Position numbers and translations under genes: made by a program. A model generated the notes under the pieces. That model was given only the letters and a program-made list of their open reading frames with translations, made no database searches and was not told where the DNA came from. This document shows, piece by piece, positions 21,071-31,496 of a DNA stretch of 64,000 bases. Origin of the DNA: Pseudisothecium myosuroides (Eukaryota > Streptophyta > Bryopsida > Hypnales > Lembophyllaceae); the NCBI GenBank assembly GCA_951799445.1, contig OX637291.1, positions 11,472,501 to 11,536,500 of the forward strand, written 5' to 3'. Position 1 is the first letter of the stretch. Every line of letters starts with the position of its first letter.

Positions 21071-23206
21071 ATGTCTCGAAAAGCTGCGTTGATGGTATTT
21101 GCACTCGCAGTACTGCTGCACCTCTTGTCAGTGCCGGTGGTAGCCCAAGTCGAGGACCCAATTGCGAGTGAGGGCATGACGCACAGCGACACCAGCACGA
21201 CGCTCTACGGGGCTTCCACTTTCTTCAAATGCACTTCAGATCTTCACGTCACCGTAACAAGCACCGCCGAAATCAGCTCCCTCATCAAGGAGTACACAAC
21301 CAAGGGCACCCCAGTGAAGATTCGCGCCACGCGCCCTGGGATGCACTCCGCTTCAGGGTTCGTCTGCCCTGGGAAACGCGCCAGCACCAGGCTCGAATTC
21401 GAATCCTACGGGAAGAAGGAACCCACAGAGGTTCATCATGGATCCGTTACAGCAATCAGCTTGCTCCTCCACAGAATGAACCGCGTGGTGGACGTCAACA
21501 AGGAAGCTCACCAGCTCACAGTCGAAGCCGGCATGACGCTGCTAAGTCTTTTAGAAACAGCAGAAGCAAACAACATGTCGGTACCAGTAGGCGCGCCCTC
21601 TGGGTATGCGAATCTCACCGTTGGGGGCGTAATCTCCGCCTCCGCGCATGGCGCAAGCTCCTCTCTCGCTGAAATCGTGACGAAGCTCAAGTGGGTGAAC
21701 GCCAAGGGGGAAGTGTTGGTGAGTGATGTGGGAACAAAGGAAGGAGAGGGCTTACTTGGGGGACTGGGGTTGATGGGAGTGGTGACGGAGGTGACGTTGC
21801 AGCTGGAGCCGTGGTCGAGGACGGAAGTGGAAGTGAGAGACGATTTGGATGATGAGGGGATGGTGGTGGAGTTGGAGAGGGTTATGAGGAAGGAGACGAA
21901 GTTTGTGGCGGCGAGCTGGCAACCGGATCTTGGGATTTATAGAATCAATTTGTATAAGACTGTGAGAGAGGGAGACGGAGAGGAGGGGGTGCCGGCGCTT
22001 GATATGAATGGGGCAAATGTGTTGCTGTCGGGAATTGGAAGTGACGTTGCGGGGGCGATGAGTGAGTTGCATGCGGCTTGGGGGAATGATGTGGCCGATG
22101 ACTCGGAGGCCGCGGATGGTTTGAATGCAGGTGAGTGCAAACCCTCTTGCTTGGGAATGCTTCTTCAAATTCTCAAGGAGTTTGTTGAGAATCCCGCACG
22201 GAACAAATTAATACTCTGTCGTGTGATTCACTGTGGAATCATTAACCCCCGGTCGCATTCTCTGAGATTGTAACTTCTCTGTAATCTTCTAGGGTTGATT
22301 TCATCTCTTCAATCTCCATTTGTTGGTAAGAAAATCCTTCAATCTTCGATGCTCAATTGTTGATTCTGTTTGCCAACCCCCCCACCCATTGTCTCCCGTG
22401 CAGCGGCATGCAACGTAGCACAATTGGGAATGCACCTCCCCGTTTTCCACGACAGCAACAACCACCCCACCACCCACGCCACTCTCCCCACCAACCGCGT
22501 CCCCCTCTCTCCCGAATGCTACCCCAACTGCCATTGGGACCGTCACCACACGGGCGTCGTGGTCCCCTCCTGTGAGTTTGTCATTAAACGCTCCCTCTTG
22601 TCCTCTTGGGTCCACGACGTCAAACGCATCATCCTCTCGGAGCTTTCCGAAGTTTCATCCCGCATCCCTGGACATGGAAAGTCCTGCTTATCTGGTCCCT
22701 TCGTGCTCCGCTTTGGCTCAGGAACCTCATCCCCTCTCTCCACCAGCACGGGTAGTGAAGACGTGGTTTTTGTGCAATGGCTCCCCATGGCGTCCGCAAA
22801 GACTCCGACGAGGCCAGGGAAACACGCCCCCTTGTGGGAGACGATTGAGCAGTTGACTCTGTGCAAGTACAAAGGACGGCCGTCGTATGGGCAGAACCCT
22901 GAGAGGATATTTAGACATCCGAAGTGCCATGTGAGGGAGAATTTCCCGGAGGAGAGCTTTGAGAAGATGAGGGAGTTGCAGGAGAAGCATGACCCGGACA
23001 GGGTGTTTGAGCCGGAGCTTTTTGAGATGATTTTGAAGAAGAGAGGGCCGGAGTATGGGAAGTTGTGTGCGTTGGAGCAGTGGTGTTTCTGTGAAGAAGA
23101 CGAGCATTGTGCGGAGAGGCATGCGTGCGTGGCGTCGCCTGTGTTTCCGGAGTATAAGATTTGTAAGGTGGTGGTTGGAGCGGGGGCGAGGCACGATGAA
23201 TTCTGA
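21071..23206 (+). CDS. GULLO: L-gulono-1,4-lactone oxidase-like protein, copy 2 (HDEF-ended)
   Basis: Exons 21071-22130 and 22404-23206 give 620 aa, the same length as copy 1, split at the same codon and highly similar throughout. It has the signal peptide (LMVFALAVLLHLLSV), the FAD-binding motifs (VEAGMTLLSLLETAE, TVGGVISASAHGASSS, LGGLGLMGVV) and the cysteine-rich tail. Differences from copy 1 cluster in parts of the second half of exon 1 and early exon 2. The protein ends in HDEF instead of HDEL through one base change (CTC to TTC), so ER retention may be weakened or lost. The HWxK position reads SYGQN. Both frames are open, so both genes look functional. Confidence 0.93.
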
Positions 23207-24191
23207 AGGTGGAAGAGACGACCGGGGAAGGTCTTGCAATTTGCACTCTAGGTTTAGGGTTTAAGAAAAGATGTGCACATGCGCAACACTCACGATGAGC
23301 TCTGATTCCAGTAATTTTAGGTAGCATTTAATTTACGTGGGACCTGCTTGCGTGCACAGGCAGCTTTCCCACGAGAAAAGTACCATTAAACTACTATCTC
23401 AGGATCGTTCTCAATGCTTGCTTTTGGAATGCTTGGCCAGAATTCAGTATCCCACAGGATGGGCAGCACTATGGGAGCTTCGAAGAAAATAGGCTGAAAG
23501 GAAGAATGTTAGTTATTGAATGTAAAGGAAGTGTGGTCAACTCATCCGTTTGAAAGCACATTCTGCATCATTGATACTTGAGTTATTTCTTGAAGACCTG
23601 AACTTTTTTTTAAGGTTAAAGAATGTTATCGAATGGGAGGCTTCTGACTACGTTAAGAATGTTATCAGTAATACAATTTCTTGTGATTTACAGCAATTCT
23701 TAAAAATGTTGTACGGAGTACAATACAACATATGTCTATTTTCAACAAATTTTCAAATATTGCTGTAACATGAGGCTAAATAATTTCATATTCTCGTAGA
23801 ATTCTTCTAGACTAATAGCCACACCAGAATGTTTGTTGAAATCTGGCAATACTTAGCTCAAAAAAGAATGGCTAATTGCCCCGGTCTTGCGTACATACGG
23901 GAGGGTTATAGCATGCACTCGGACTTTAGAGATTGATGCTAAGTGCGATCGTTCGTGTTTTGTGGATTAATGGATACGTTTCCAGGGCAAACCGTAATTA
24001 ATGGCAATTGAGTGATTGAGTGAAAATAGGTTGACATTTTGAGTTACAGGAAAATCTTCAATTCGGTTCTCCGATTTGTATAATTTGAACTTTCAGTCAG
24101 TCTTAACGTTTTTCACTCTTTGTTTGAGTACTTACAGCTTACGGATATGATATACGCAGTATTTAACTAGAGCCGGAAAATTTCAGTTTAA

Positions 24192-25135
24192 CCCCTCATC
24201 GCCTGAACTCTGAAGACATGCTGGAGAAGCTTCCAGCATCCGGCCATGATAAATTACTAAAACAGATACAATTCGTAGTTGCAGGGAATTTCACCGTTGA
24301 ATTTGTTAGTTCATGTATAAGGGAGTTCAGGATTTGCCTCCGATCAGGATTTGGTTCGATGGATTTTGCGATTATAATGTTTGATCGTGGACCGCAGTGG
24401 AGCTTCAAGTCCGTTTTTTGCTGGAATCCTCTGCTGTAGAGCGAAATTTTACTAGAGTGACGCAATTTTTTTTGAAAAGATTTTTTGGGTTTGTTGGAAT
24501 GAAGAACATGAGAATACCGTGAAATTTATGGCCCAAGAATGTCAACCATCTGCGCACAATTTCAGATTGAACGACGGAGTAGGTGCAGGTGGTGACCGGG
24601 TGACCGAAAGTGGGGCTCTCAAGCAACGGGTGCAAGCAGGTTGCCACGCTCTACACGCCTGGCTCCAAGTTCAGAATACAAGCGTGAACAAGAATCGTGC
24701 ATCGACAACTGAGATTAGAAGAGGAGCCGAAAAAACAAAATTGAAGCTCCCTATTACAGAGGCGGATCAGAGACAGAATAGCAGATCGACAACACTCAAG
24801 GACCACCCTCGCAATGTCATTGTTTCAAAGTCTGCACAAAACCAATGACGGGAATAACAAATTTCCTTGCGCTAGCAGTCTCCAACCGGCATCTCCCGGT
24901 CAGTCTGCACCGCCTAGGACAAATTGTCTTCGCATCGGCGCAGGGTGTGGCCAATCCGGACTTCAAATCTGACAGTCTTGCACGATCGGAGGTCGGGTGT
25001 ATTGATCATGCGGCAGAGGATTTGCCTGCCTACCGAAATCCGAATTCAAACTACTGAATTTGCGCCATCTGCGGTGTGGATAGCCCATTTTTCAATTCCC
25101 AGGGGACGGATTTCGTCCCCTTAGGCGATGAGGGG
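24192..25135. mobile_element. TTAA-bounded element with CCCCTCATCGCC ends (944 bp)
   Basis: The ends are CCCCTCATCGCCT and its exact inverse AGGCGATGAGGGG. TTAA lies at both borders (24188-24191 and 25136-25139). Unit 1 shows the uninterrupted site near 16513-16522, where the flanks meet as CAGTCCAAGGCAAG, with CCAA in place of TTAA. The border rules are those of piggyBac transposons. Internal frames (109 codons at 24519, 70 at 24845) do not look like a transposase, so it is probably non-autonomous. Confidence 0.85.
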
Positions 25136-25899
25136 TTAAGGCAAGCAAAAACGCTATTAAAGAACAGAATCAAACGGAAGATTTCCTCCTGATTTTGGTT
25201 CACATGAAACAGGAAACTAGGTTTCGCATAACCGAGCTTACAATGGAGAAAGATTTAGGCTTTCGGTTCGGTCTGGTTCAAGTAAATAACGCTTTGCATT
25301 TGTTTGAGACTGTAGTTCGATGCACATCGAAATTACGGTAAGAGATCGGATCATGATCACAGTATGTTTCAAATCCCTAAAGTTTGCGGCGATGAACAGT
25401 GTCACTGGATGTTTTGGCCACAAATTGGTGCTTTCTTTTCGTTATTAGCATTATCAGCAACAACTACTGTATCATTGAACCTGCTATATCCTATGTGGAG
25501 AGTGCATTTGCAATGCTCAATGGCTTTGAGGTTTCAGATGCACCAAAGAGACTTTGCTTTGAGAGTGTTAATTCTAAATTGTAGGTAGAGGTTACTATCT
25601 TCGTCACTTTAAGGATTTCAACTTATGTAGGAGATTGATTCTTGGGTGATCATTATAAAGCTGTGGAGAGAGCACTTTGGGTAGAAGAGCCAAAGTCTCT
25701 TGAGATCAAACTTTTATCACTACCATACATATTTTCATACACTATTGAAGCAGTTGCAGACATTCCCATTCCCATTGAATGATCATTGGCCACAGACATT
25801 TAGTAACAGGTTCGGTGAATAGGGGACGGGATTACGTCCTCAAGCAGATTGCATTGACGTTTTTCTTTCTTGGCCTTCTCCTTGCGGGTTTTGCTGTGC

Positions 25900-26090
25900 A
25901 GGATGACGTATAAAAGTTTTACATGAGGGAGGGAAGATACCAAACACTGGTAACAACATGGATTATCTGTTACCTGAGTAGTCACGACTCTGGCTTGTTA
26001 GACTTCAGAGGAACAGTAGTACTCGGTAGAGTTTCGAATCAACATTTCGAGCTTGTCGAGACAAGCTAGCTACACGCAGGGTGACAACCA
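25900..26090 (+). repeat. Single unit of the ~180-bp repeat
   Basis: One copy starting GACGTATAAAAGTTTTACAT and carrying GAGCTTGTCGAGACAAGCT. It marks the probable founder state of the array at 17431-18625. Confidence 0.75.
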
Positions 26091-26797
26091 ATGCTCTGCT
26101 TCCCCTTTCGCGCATACCTCTGTACAGTCCAGTCCTGCGCATTTGTCACTACTTCGGAGTACTGCAGTATTTCGTTGTGCATATATGCACCATCTCAGTG
26201 AATGCCTTGGCATTCCACTAATTTCACCTGAGTGTTCTCACTTCAATCGGCTGTGGGGAAACACATGATTGTCACATTGTTGGATTGAACTCGTCAGTGT
26301 GTGCAACTCAGTGGTCTCGAATTCGTTACAGTATATTTGTCCCGTCTGAGCTGCTACCGGCTCCTGAGAATCCAGGAGAAGAGCATCTGCAATTCAATGC
26401 AAGCGGGATTTTTGACCGATCGACCGAGCAAGGGAGTTGAATTCCAATTCTCACGTACCAAGAGTGGTCCGACCTCGCGCTTTTGAATTGTTTGGATCAG
26501 AACCTTCAAGCTCTGCCGTGAATTAACCAATTGCATTCAATTGTTCGCGTTATTTTCATTAATTCATCCCGCGTTCGCCGCTGTGTCGGTGCAGGTTTCT
26601 CGACACTCTGTGTTCTTGCAGCAAATCAAAGAGAGAGAGACCCGTGTATCGTCCAGTATAAAAATGAAGTGAAGTTTAGTGTAACTGCAGCTCCTGAGTT
26701 AACTAACCCACATTGTTTGCGCCCCTGTGATCGGAAAGTATTTAGCCCTAGGTCTCGCTTGGAACTTTGGCTGTGTGCCATGCCTGCCAATGACGCA

Positions 26798-26926
26798 CTA
26801 GGTAATTGCAATGCATGCCAAATTATCAAAAATAATCACAGGTTAGGACCTACCGAGCCATGGGTGACAAGGTTGGTACTAACCTGTGATTACTTTTGAT
26901 GACTTCACCTACTTTGCAATTACTAG
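26798..26926. repeat. 129-bp inverted repeat
   Basis: The arms of about 55 bp start CTAG(G)TAATTGCAA and share ATCACAGGTTAG near the loop. Size and near-perfect pairing fit a MITE or a small RNA hairpin. No family is recognised. Confidence 0.6.
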
Positions 26927-26991
26927 ACATAATGTCAATGTAGGAGAGTTGAGCCGTTTGACTTCTTTGATTGCCTAACCAATCAAAACAT

Positions 26992-27292
26992 GCCACAAAG
27001 GCGAAAGTCTCCTACATTGAGATTATGTTAGGTGAATCCGCATTCACTAAGTTAATATTGGCCCCGATACCAGTTGGTAGTAGCAGAGATTTCTCTAAGA
27101 TTTCTCTCACTCCCAAACCAATGAAAAATCTACTTAATACCGGCCACAAAGGCGAAAGTCTCCTACATTGAGATTATGTTAGGTGAATCCACATTCACTA
27201 AGTTAATACTGGCCCCAATACCAGTTGGTAGTAGCAGAGATTTCTCTAAGATTTCTCTCACTCCCAAACCAATGAAAAATCTACTTTATACC
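26992..27292 (+). repeat. Tandem duplication, two 151-bp units
   Basis: The units start at 26992 and 27143 with GCCACAAAGGCGAAAGTCTC and differ at only a few positions, so the duplication is recent. Confidence 0.88.
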
Positions 27293-30200
27293 AACCAATG
27301 AACGGAAAGTACTGGCATCTAGTTACGACCTAGCCGAATTTTTTTGAAGATTTCCAAATGGCATAGAAATGTTTAGGATGGGTTACCGAATGAAAAAATA
27401 ATATTTTCGGAAATGGACCGGGTAGGAAAATTAAACCTCGGCAATTTGGCCGTCCGTCCTAGGGATATATAGGAAAATTACCGATGTAAATACCTTTTTC
27501 TCGACGGGTAGCCGACTAGTCATATATTTTCTAGGAATTTTTTTTAATGTGTACATAGTATATTTATATTCTTATAAAGTTATAAGTCTATCACACATTC
27601 ACACCAACTCACCAATTATCCTTTGATAAGAGGCATCAGCAGTGAATGGCTTTTACTCACTGTCAATCTGTAAAAATATGAAATTGAAAATCTGCAATGC
27701 TAACCAACCTCTGGAAAATACTTGGACCCTCTTTGGGATCCTTGTATTTTTAGAAGGCTACATCCTTGGCCCTAGTTTGGTAGGGGCTTAGCCAAATTCA
27801 ATTCCTGCCGAGGATACATCAAACAAAAAATTGGGGAGTAGAAATAAAACTCCCCCACGAAAACAAAAAACTGGTTCTATTTTCCAAATGGAAATATTGA
27901 AATCCGGAAAATTGCCTAATGAAAGTTCAAAATGTAGGATTGCAACCGGAAAAAAATCCACTTCTCAGGCTGACTTCCGAGTAAAATTGAAAAAAACCGA
28001 GCCAGCTTCAAGAATGAAGGAAATGGTCCGTTTACTGTAAGGATACTTCCCGGCCAGTGATACCGACCCTGTTGAAAGTTTGCACAAGGTCCGCAATGAG
28101 CGTTATCAAAACTCTCTTGCATTGACATTATGATACGCTCATCTTCCTCTTCGTGACGCAGATGAGATAATGGCACCCGGCTTAACAGACAAGGCACCAC
28201 CTTGCCATTGCAACTAAGCGAGGGCTTGTCAACGTCAAGGCAGACGTGCAAAATTAGAAGGCTACTCTAGAAGTAAAGTATATTTGAAGCGATGGAACGT
28301 TTTTTTGGGATATCCTTGCCAGTACCGATGGTTATATCATCATCCTACCTTAAGGAGATTTGGGAAAGACTTTGAGTGGGGGCAGTTGTTTGAACCATAA
28401 TTCTGGGCAGGCCACTGCCATCGAGATGGAAAAGAAAAAATCGAACGTTTCTGATTATAGAGTTCCGAGGAACAGAGCGACCTACAAGACCTCCCCCCAC
28501 CCATCCAACCCAAGATCAGCTTGGAAAAGAGCACAGAGTAGCTGTCCCGTCTTCTGATCTCAACGTACAAGAATCCACTCTTCTTGTAGCCGATGTAGTG
28601 GTGATCGAATCGTCACTTCATGCGATAGTAAAGCAGAACCTGCAATTAGAGAGCCCTGCAACATTTATACATCATCATGTTCCACCAAAACATATGCCAG
28701 TAGCAATTGCTCTTGAAACTCCAGAAATCACACATCGGTGTTGGCTAACTCATAAATTAAAGCTTAGGAAAAAAGTTTAACTTACACTATTTTAGGATAG
28801 CTATACTGATCATGAAATCCTCCACCTTACTCAACTCTTTACTCAACGTACAACCTCATCAGGAGGTGCCTAAGTCTGAATCATACCACTCAAACTTTGG
28901 TCAGTTCACAGACTCTTCTGATTACAAAGAGATAGCTAATTGAGCAGCTTCTTTTTTCAATCAATGCATAACTGTTTGCGTCTAAATTGAACGACATAGG
29001 TCTAAACCAGTTATAAAGTATCATAAAAACATGGATCCACTATTTAAGTACTTTGTCATTTTCAAGCATTCATATGAATAAATTATCGTGATTCACCATC
29101 AGATATATGCACCACCCGCTACAGAGCAAAAACAACTTTGACCAACCGATGTGCACTATGACCTAAAGCTGGTACATCTTACAGCTATTATCTCGTGAGT
29201 AGTTGCAACCCAGAGTCTTTCTGTTGAATGAGTCTTTGTTCAGGTCTATCAATAAGTGGTACACAACCCGGGAAATAAATAAATAGAGCTCTTTCTGCAA
29301 ATCTATCAACATCACTGGAGAACGTACCGGCATTGTCGCCCATAATTTCACAAAGTTCACCTGTGGCAATGGTAATGGACTCTTTTGAGTGTCAACAAGA
29401 GGTACTCTACCTCAGGGAGAGCATGATTCAGTCGAGCATGGCGATGCTCTGCAGTCAGCATCCGCCTTTCTACTATCGTCAGCATGTCTTCTGAGAAAGG
29501 GAGCTGTCTTTCTGGATCACAAAGACGTTAGTACTGTCAGCAAATTATATCGATCTCACATGGAGTTCATACGGAGTTCATACGCTCTTCATTTATATGG
29601 AGTTCATACGCTCTTCATTTATCAGAGTTTTTTCAGAGACAAACAGCCCGCGCACATGCCAGAATTGCGACCCGCCATCCGCCAACCGCGTGGACATGAG
29701 GCAGGGATTGGTCGCTCCGAAACTCCTGCAGGCTAGCGGTCCTCCTCCACGCACCTGCACCAGAACCCACGCCACGCCACGCCGGAGGTGAAATTCGGGA
29801 GCTCATTTTTGAAAACTACAGGGAGAAAACTCCCAAATTCCTCAGGGGAAAATGAAAAACACTGTCAATATCATCCAAATTCTAAACCTAAATGACAGTC
29901 TTCCTCAGAAAGGAAACAAGCACCTAACCGTGGAATCATTCACCAGAAAACAACCATCAACCTCCACGAATTCAGGACAAATTCACTAAACCCTCTAAGC
30001 GTTTGCAATGCAAAATCAACAGCAAGAACCCAATCATGATTGCGAACCTTAAGAATGCACAGTCTTTCCCGACCAATATCACCTGCTGTACAGTACAAAT
30101 CTCAATTGCGAAGCGTAATCACGCAGAATTTTTTCTTGAAAATGAACCTGATTTCCAACCATCATGTGGTATCAAAATGAACTGAGTCAGGCATGCTTAA

Positions 30201-31496
30201 CATTACCAAACTGAAGTGCTAGCAAGTGAAATAAGTTAACAATAAGGCTGTCATGTTCAAATGGCCATGAACAAAACCTACAGGAATGAAACCCTAAATC
30301 CAGACGAAGAGGCCCCTGCGAGGAAACCACGTTGTGTGCCAAAAGTGAAATCTTAAACCGCAGTCCCCACCACGAGTACGAATTGCGGGCGAGGTTTTAC
30401 CGGCGCTGGCCGCCAGGCGGTTTACGCCACCCCTCGCCGGCACCCACCATGTTTTTGTGGTATGTGCGTGGGGTGAAAGTTCCAACCATGACCCGCGACG
30501 TATACCCCAAACCCTAATTTTTTCTTCACCCTGGATGCTTGTGTTGGTTTACTTGTGATCAGACGTCGCGGTAGCAAACGGTAGAGCCTGATGCCCCGCA
30601 AATGGTTCTCCACACCAACATGGATGACATACCGTGGATTTAGGGCAAATACTTGAGCAGAAATAACGCTAGCCTCCGAGTCCCCTCGCTGATCACCCTC
30701 GAGACGGGAGTCCACGACTCCACTGCTATCGAGGGCTTGGGATCTTGGGATCTTGGATCCTTGGGATCTCTTTTTTGACATTCCGGTCTTCTTATGCTGC
30801 CTTCCCATCTCGCTTCCATCTGTTGTAAAGCTTAGTCCTCGTCGCCCTCTATAATCAATAGTCAGCTTATCTGCGGCAGCACAGCCGGCCCAGAGTCAGC
30901 ACCATCAGCAATCTCTGCGAGACCACGGCAGCATCTGGATGCCCATCATTCCCGGGAACGACTTGGGAGCAACGGCCAGGCGTCTACATACTTCTTTTTC
31001 CACTGCTTGTCTTCATTCTGCCACAGCGCCATCCATCATTATTGTGCCGCCTCCAGCCTATCAAAGCCCTTGCTGGCACCAACAACGGACTTCGGTTGCC
31101 GCCGACCTCTATGCTGGTAACTTCGCGCGCTTGCCTCTGTCTCTCCACCGTCAATTTGGGCCTCCACTCCACTCGTGACGACTTTCTTGTCGTGCACTCC
31201 GGACTGTAGGCCAACGTGCCATGTTCCGTGAAGCGCTTACCCAGACAGTACCCTTCCGTCTCCTCCCCCTTTGCTTCCTTCTCTTCTTCGCGTCAGCCGA
31301 GCTCTTCCTAGCATACAGTCGTAATATTTGTGCTTCCTACGATTCGCCACACGACAACTCGTAGCTAGCGACTTGTCAAAGCTGGACTAAACCAGGTACG
31401 CGCGCTTGCTATCCCTTTGGAGCATTGTAACCCTTCTATTATTCTTAGAGTAGCATACTGCCTACTTAAACAGTTCCAGCTATATCTCTCGAAGAT
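27293..31496. other. Intergenic region before the HET gene, no supported gene
   Basis: Base composition becomes less AT-rich from about 29400. A 26-bp word (GGAGTTCATACGCTCTTCAT...) is repeated directly at 29571-29625. A 128-codon minus-strand frame at 30808-30422 starts MGRQHKKTGMSKKRSQGSK and is basic. It has no recognisable domain, so it is not called a gene. Short GGATCTTGGGATCTT iterations lie at 30740-30770. Confidence 0.45.

Larger units (their letters stand above)
19020..26560 (+). repeat. Tandem segmental duplication, unit 2 (with GULLO copy 2)
   Basis: This block is collinear with 6060-19020. It lacks the transposons found at 6913, 7710, 8202 and 14131 and holds one insertion of its own, a TTAA-bounded element at 24192-25135. 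It is therefore the better guide to the ancestral arrangement. Similarity to unit 1 stops a little after 26530, around AACCTTCAAGCTCTGC. Confidence 0.88.

Noticed and set aside
24519..24848. 109-codon frame in the TTAA element as a transposase
   Set aside because: It is too short and shows no catalytic aspartates in context or other transposase features.
30422..30808. 128-codon minus-strand frame upstream of the HET gene
   Set aside because: It has a basic start but no recognisable domain, and its end overlaps GC-rich sequence open in several frames. It is noted but not called.
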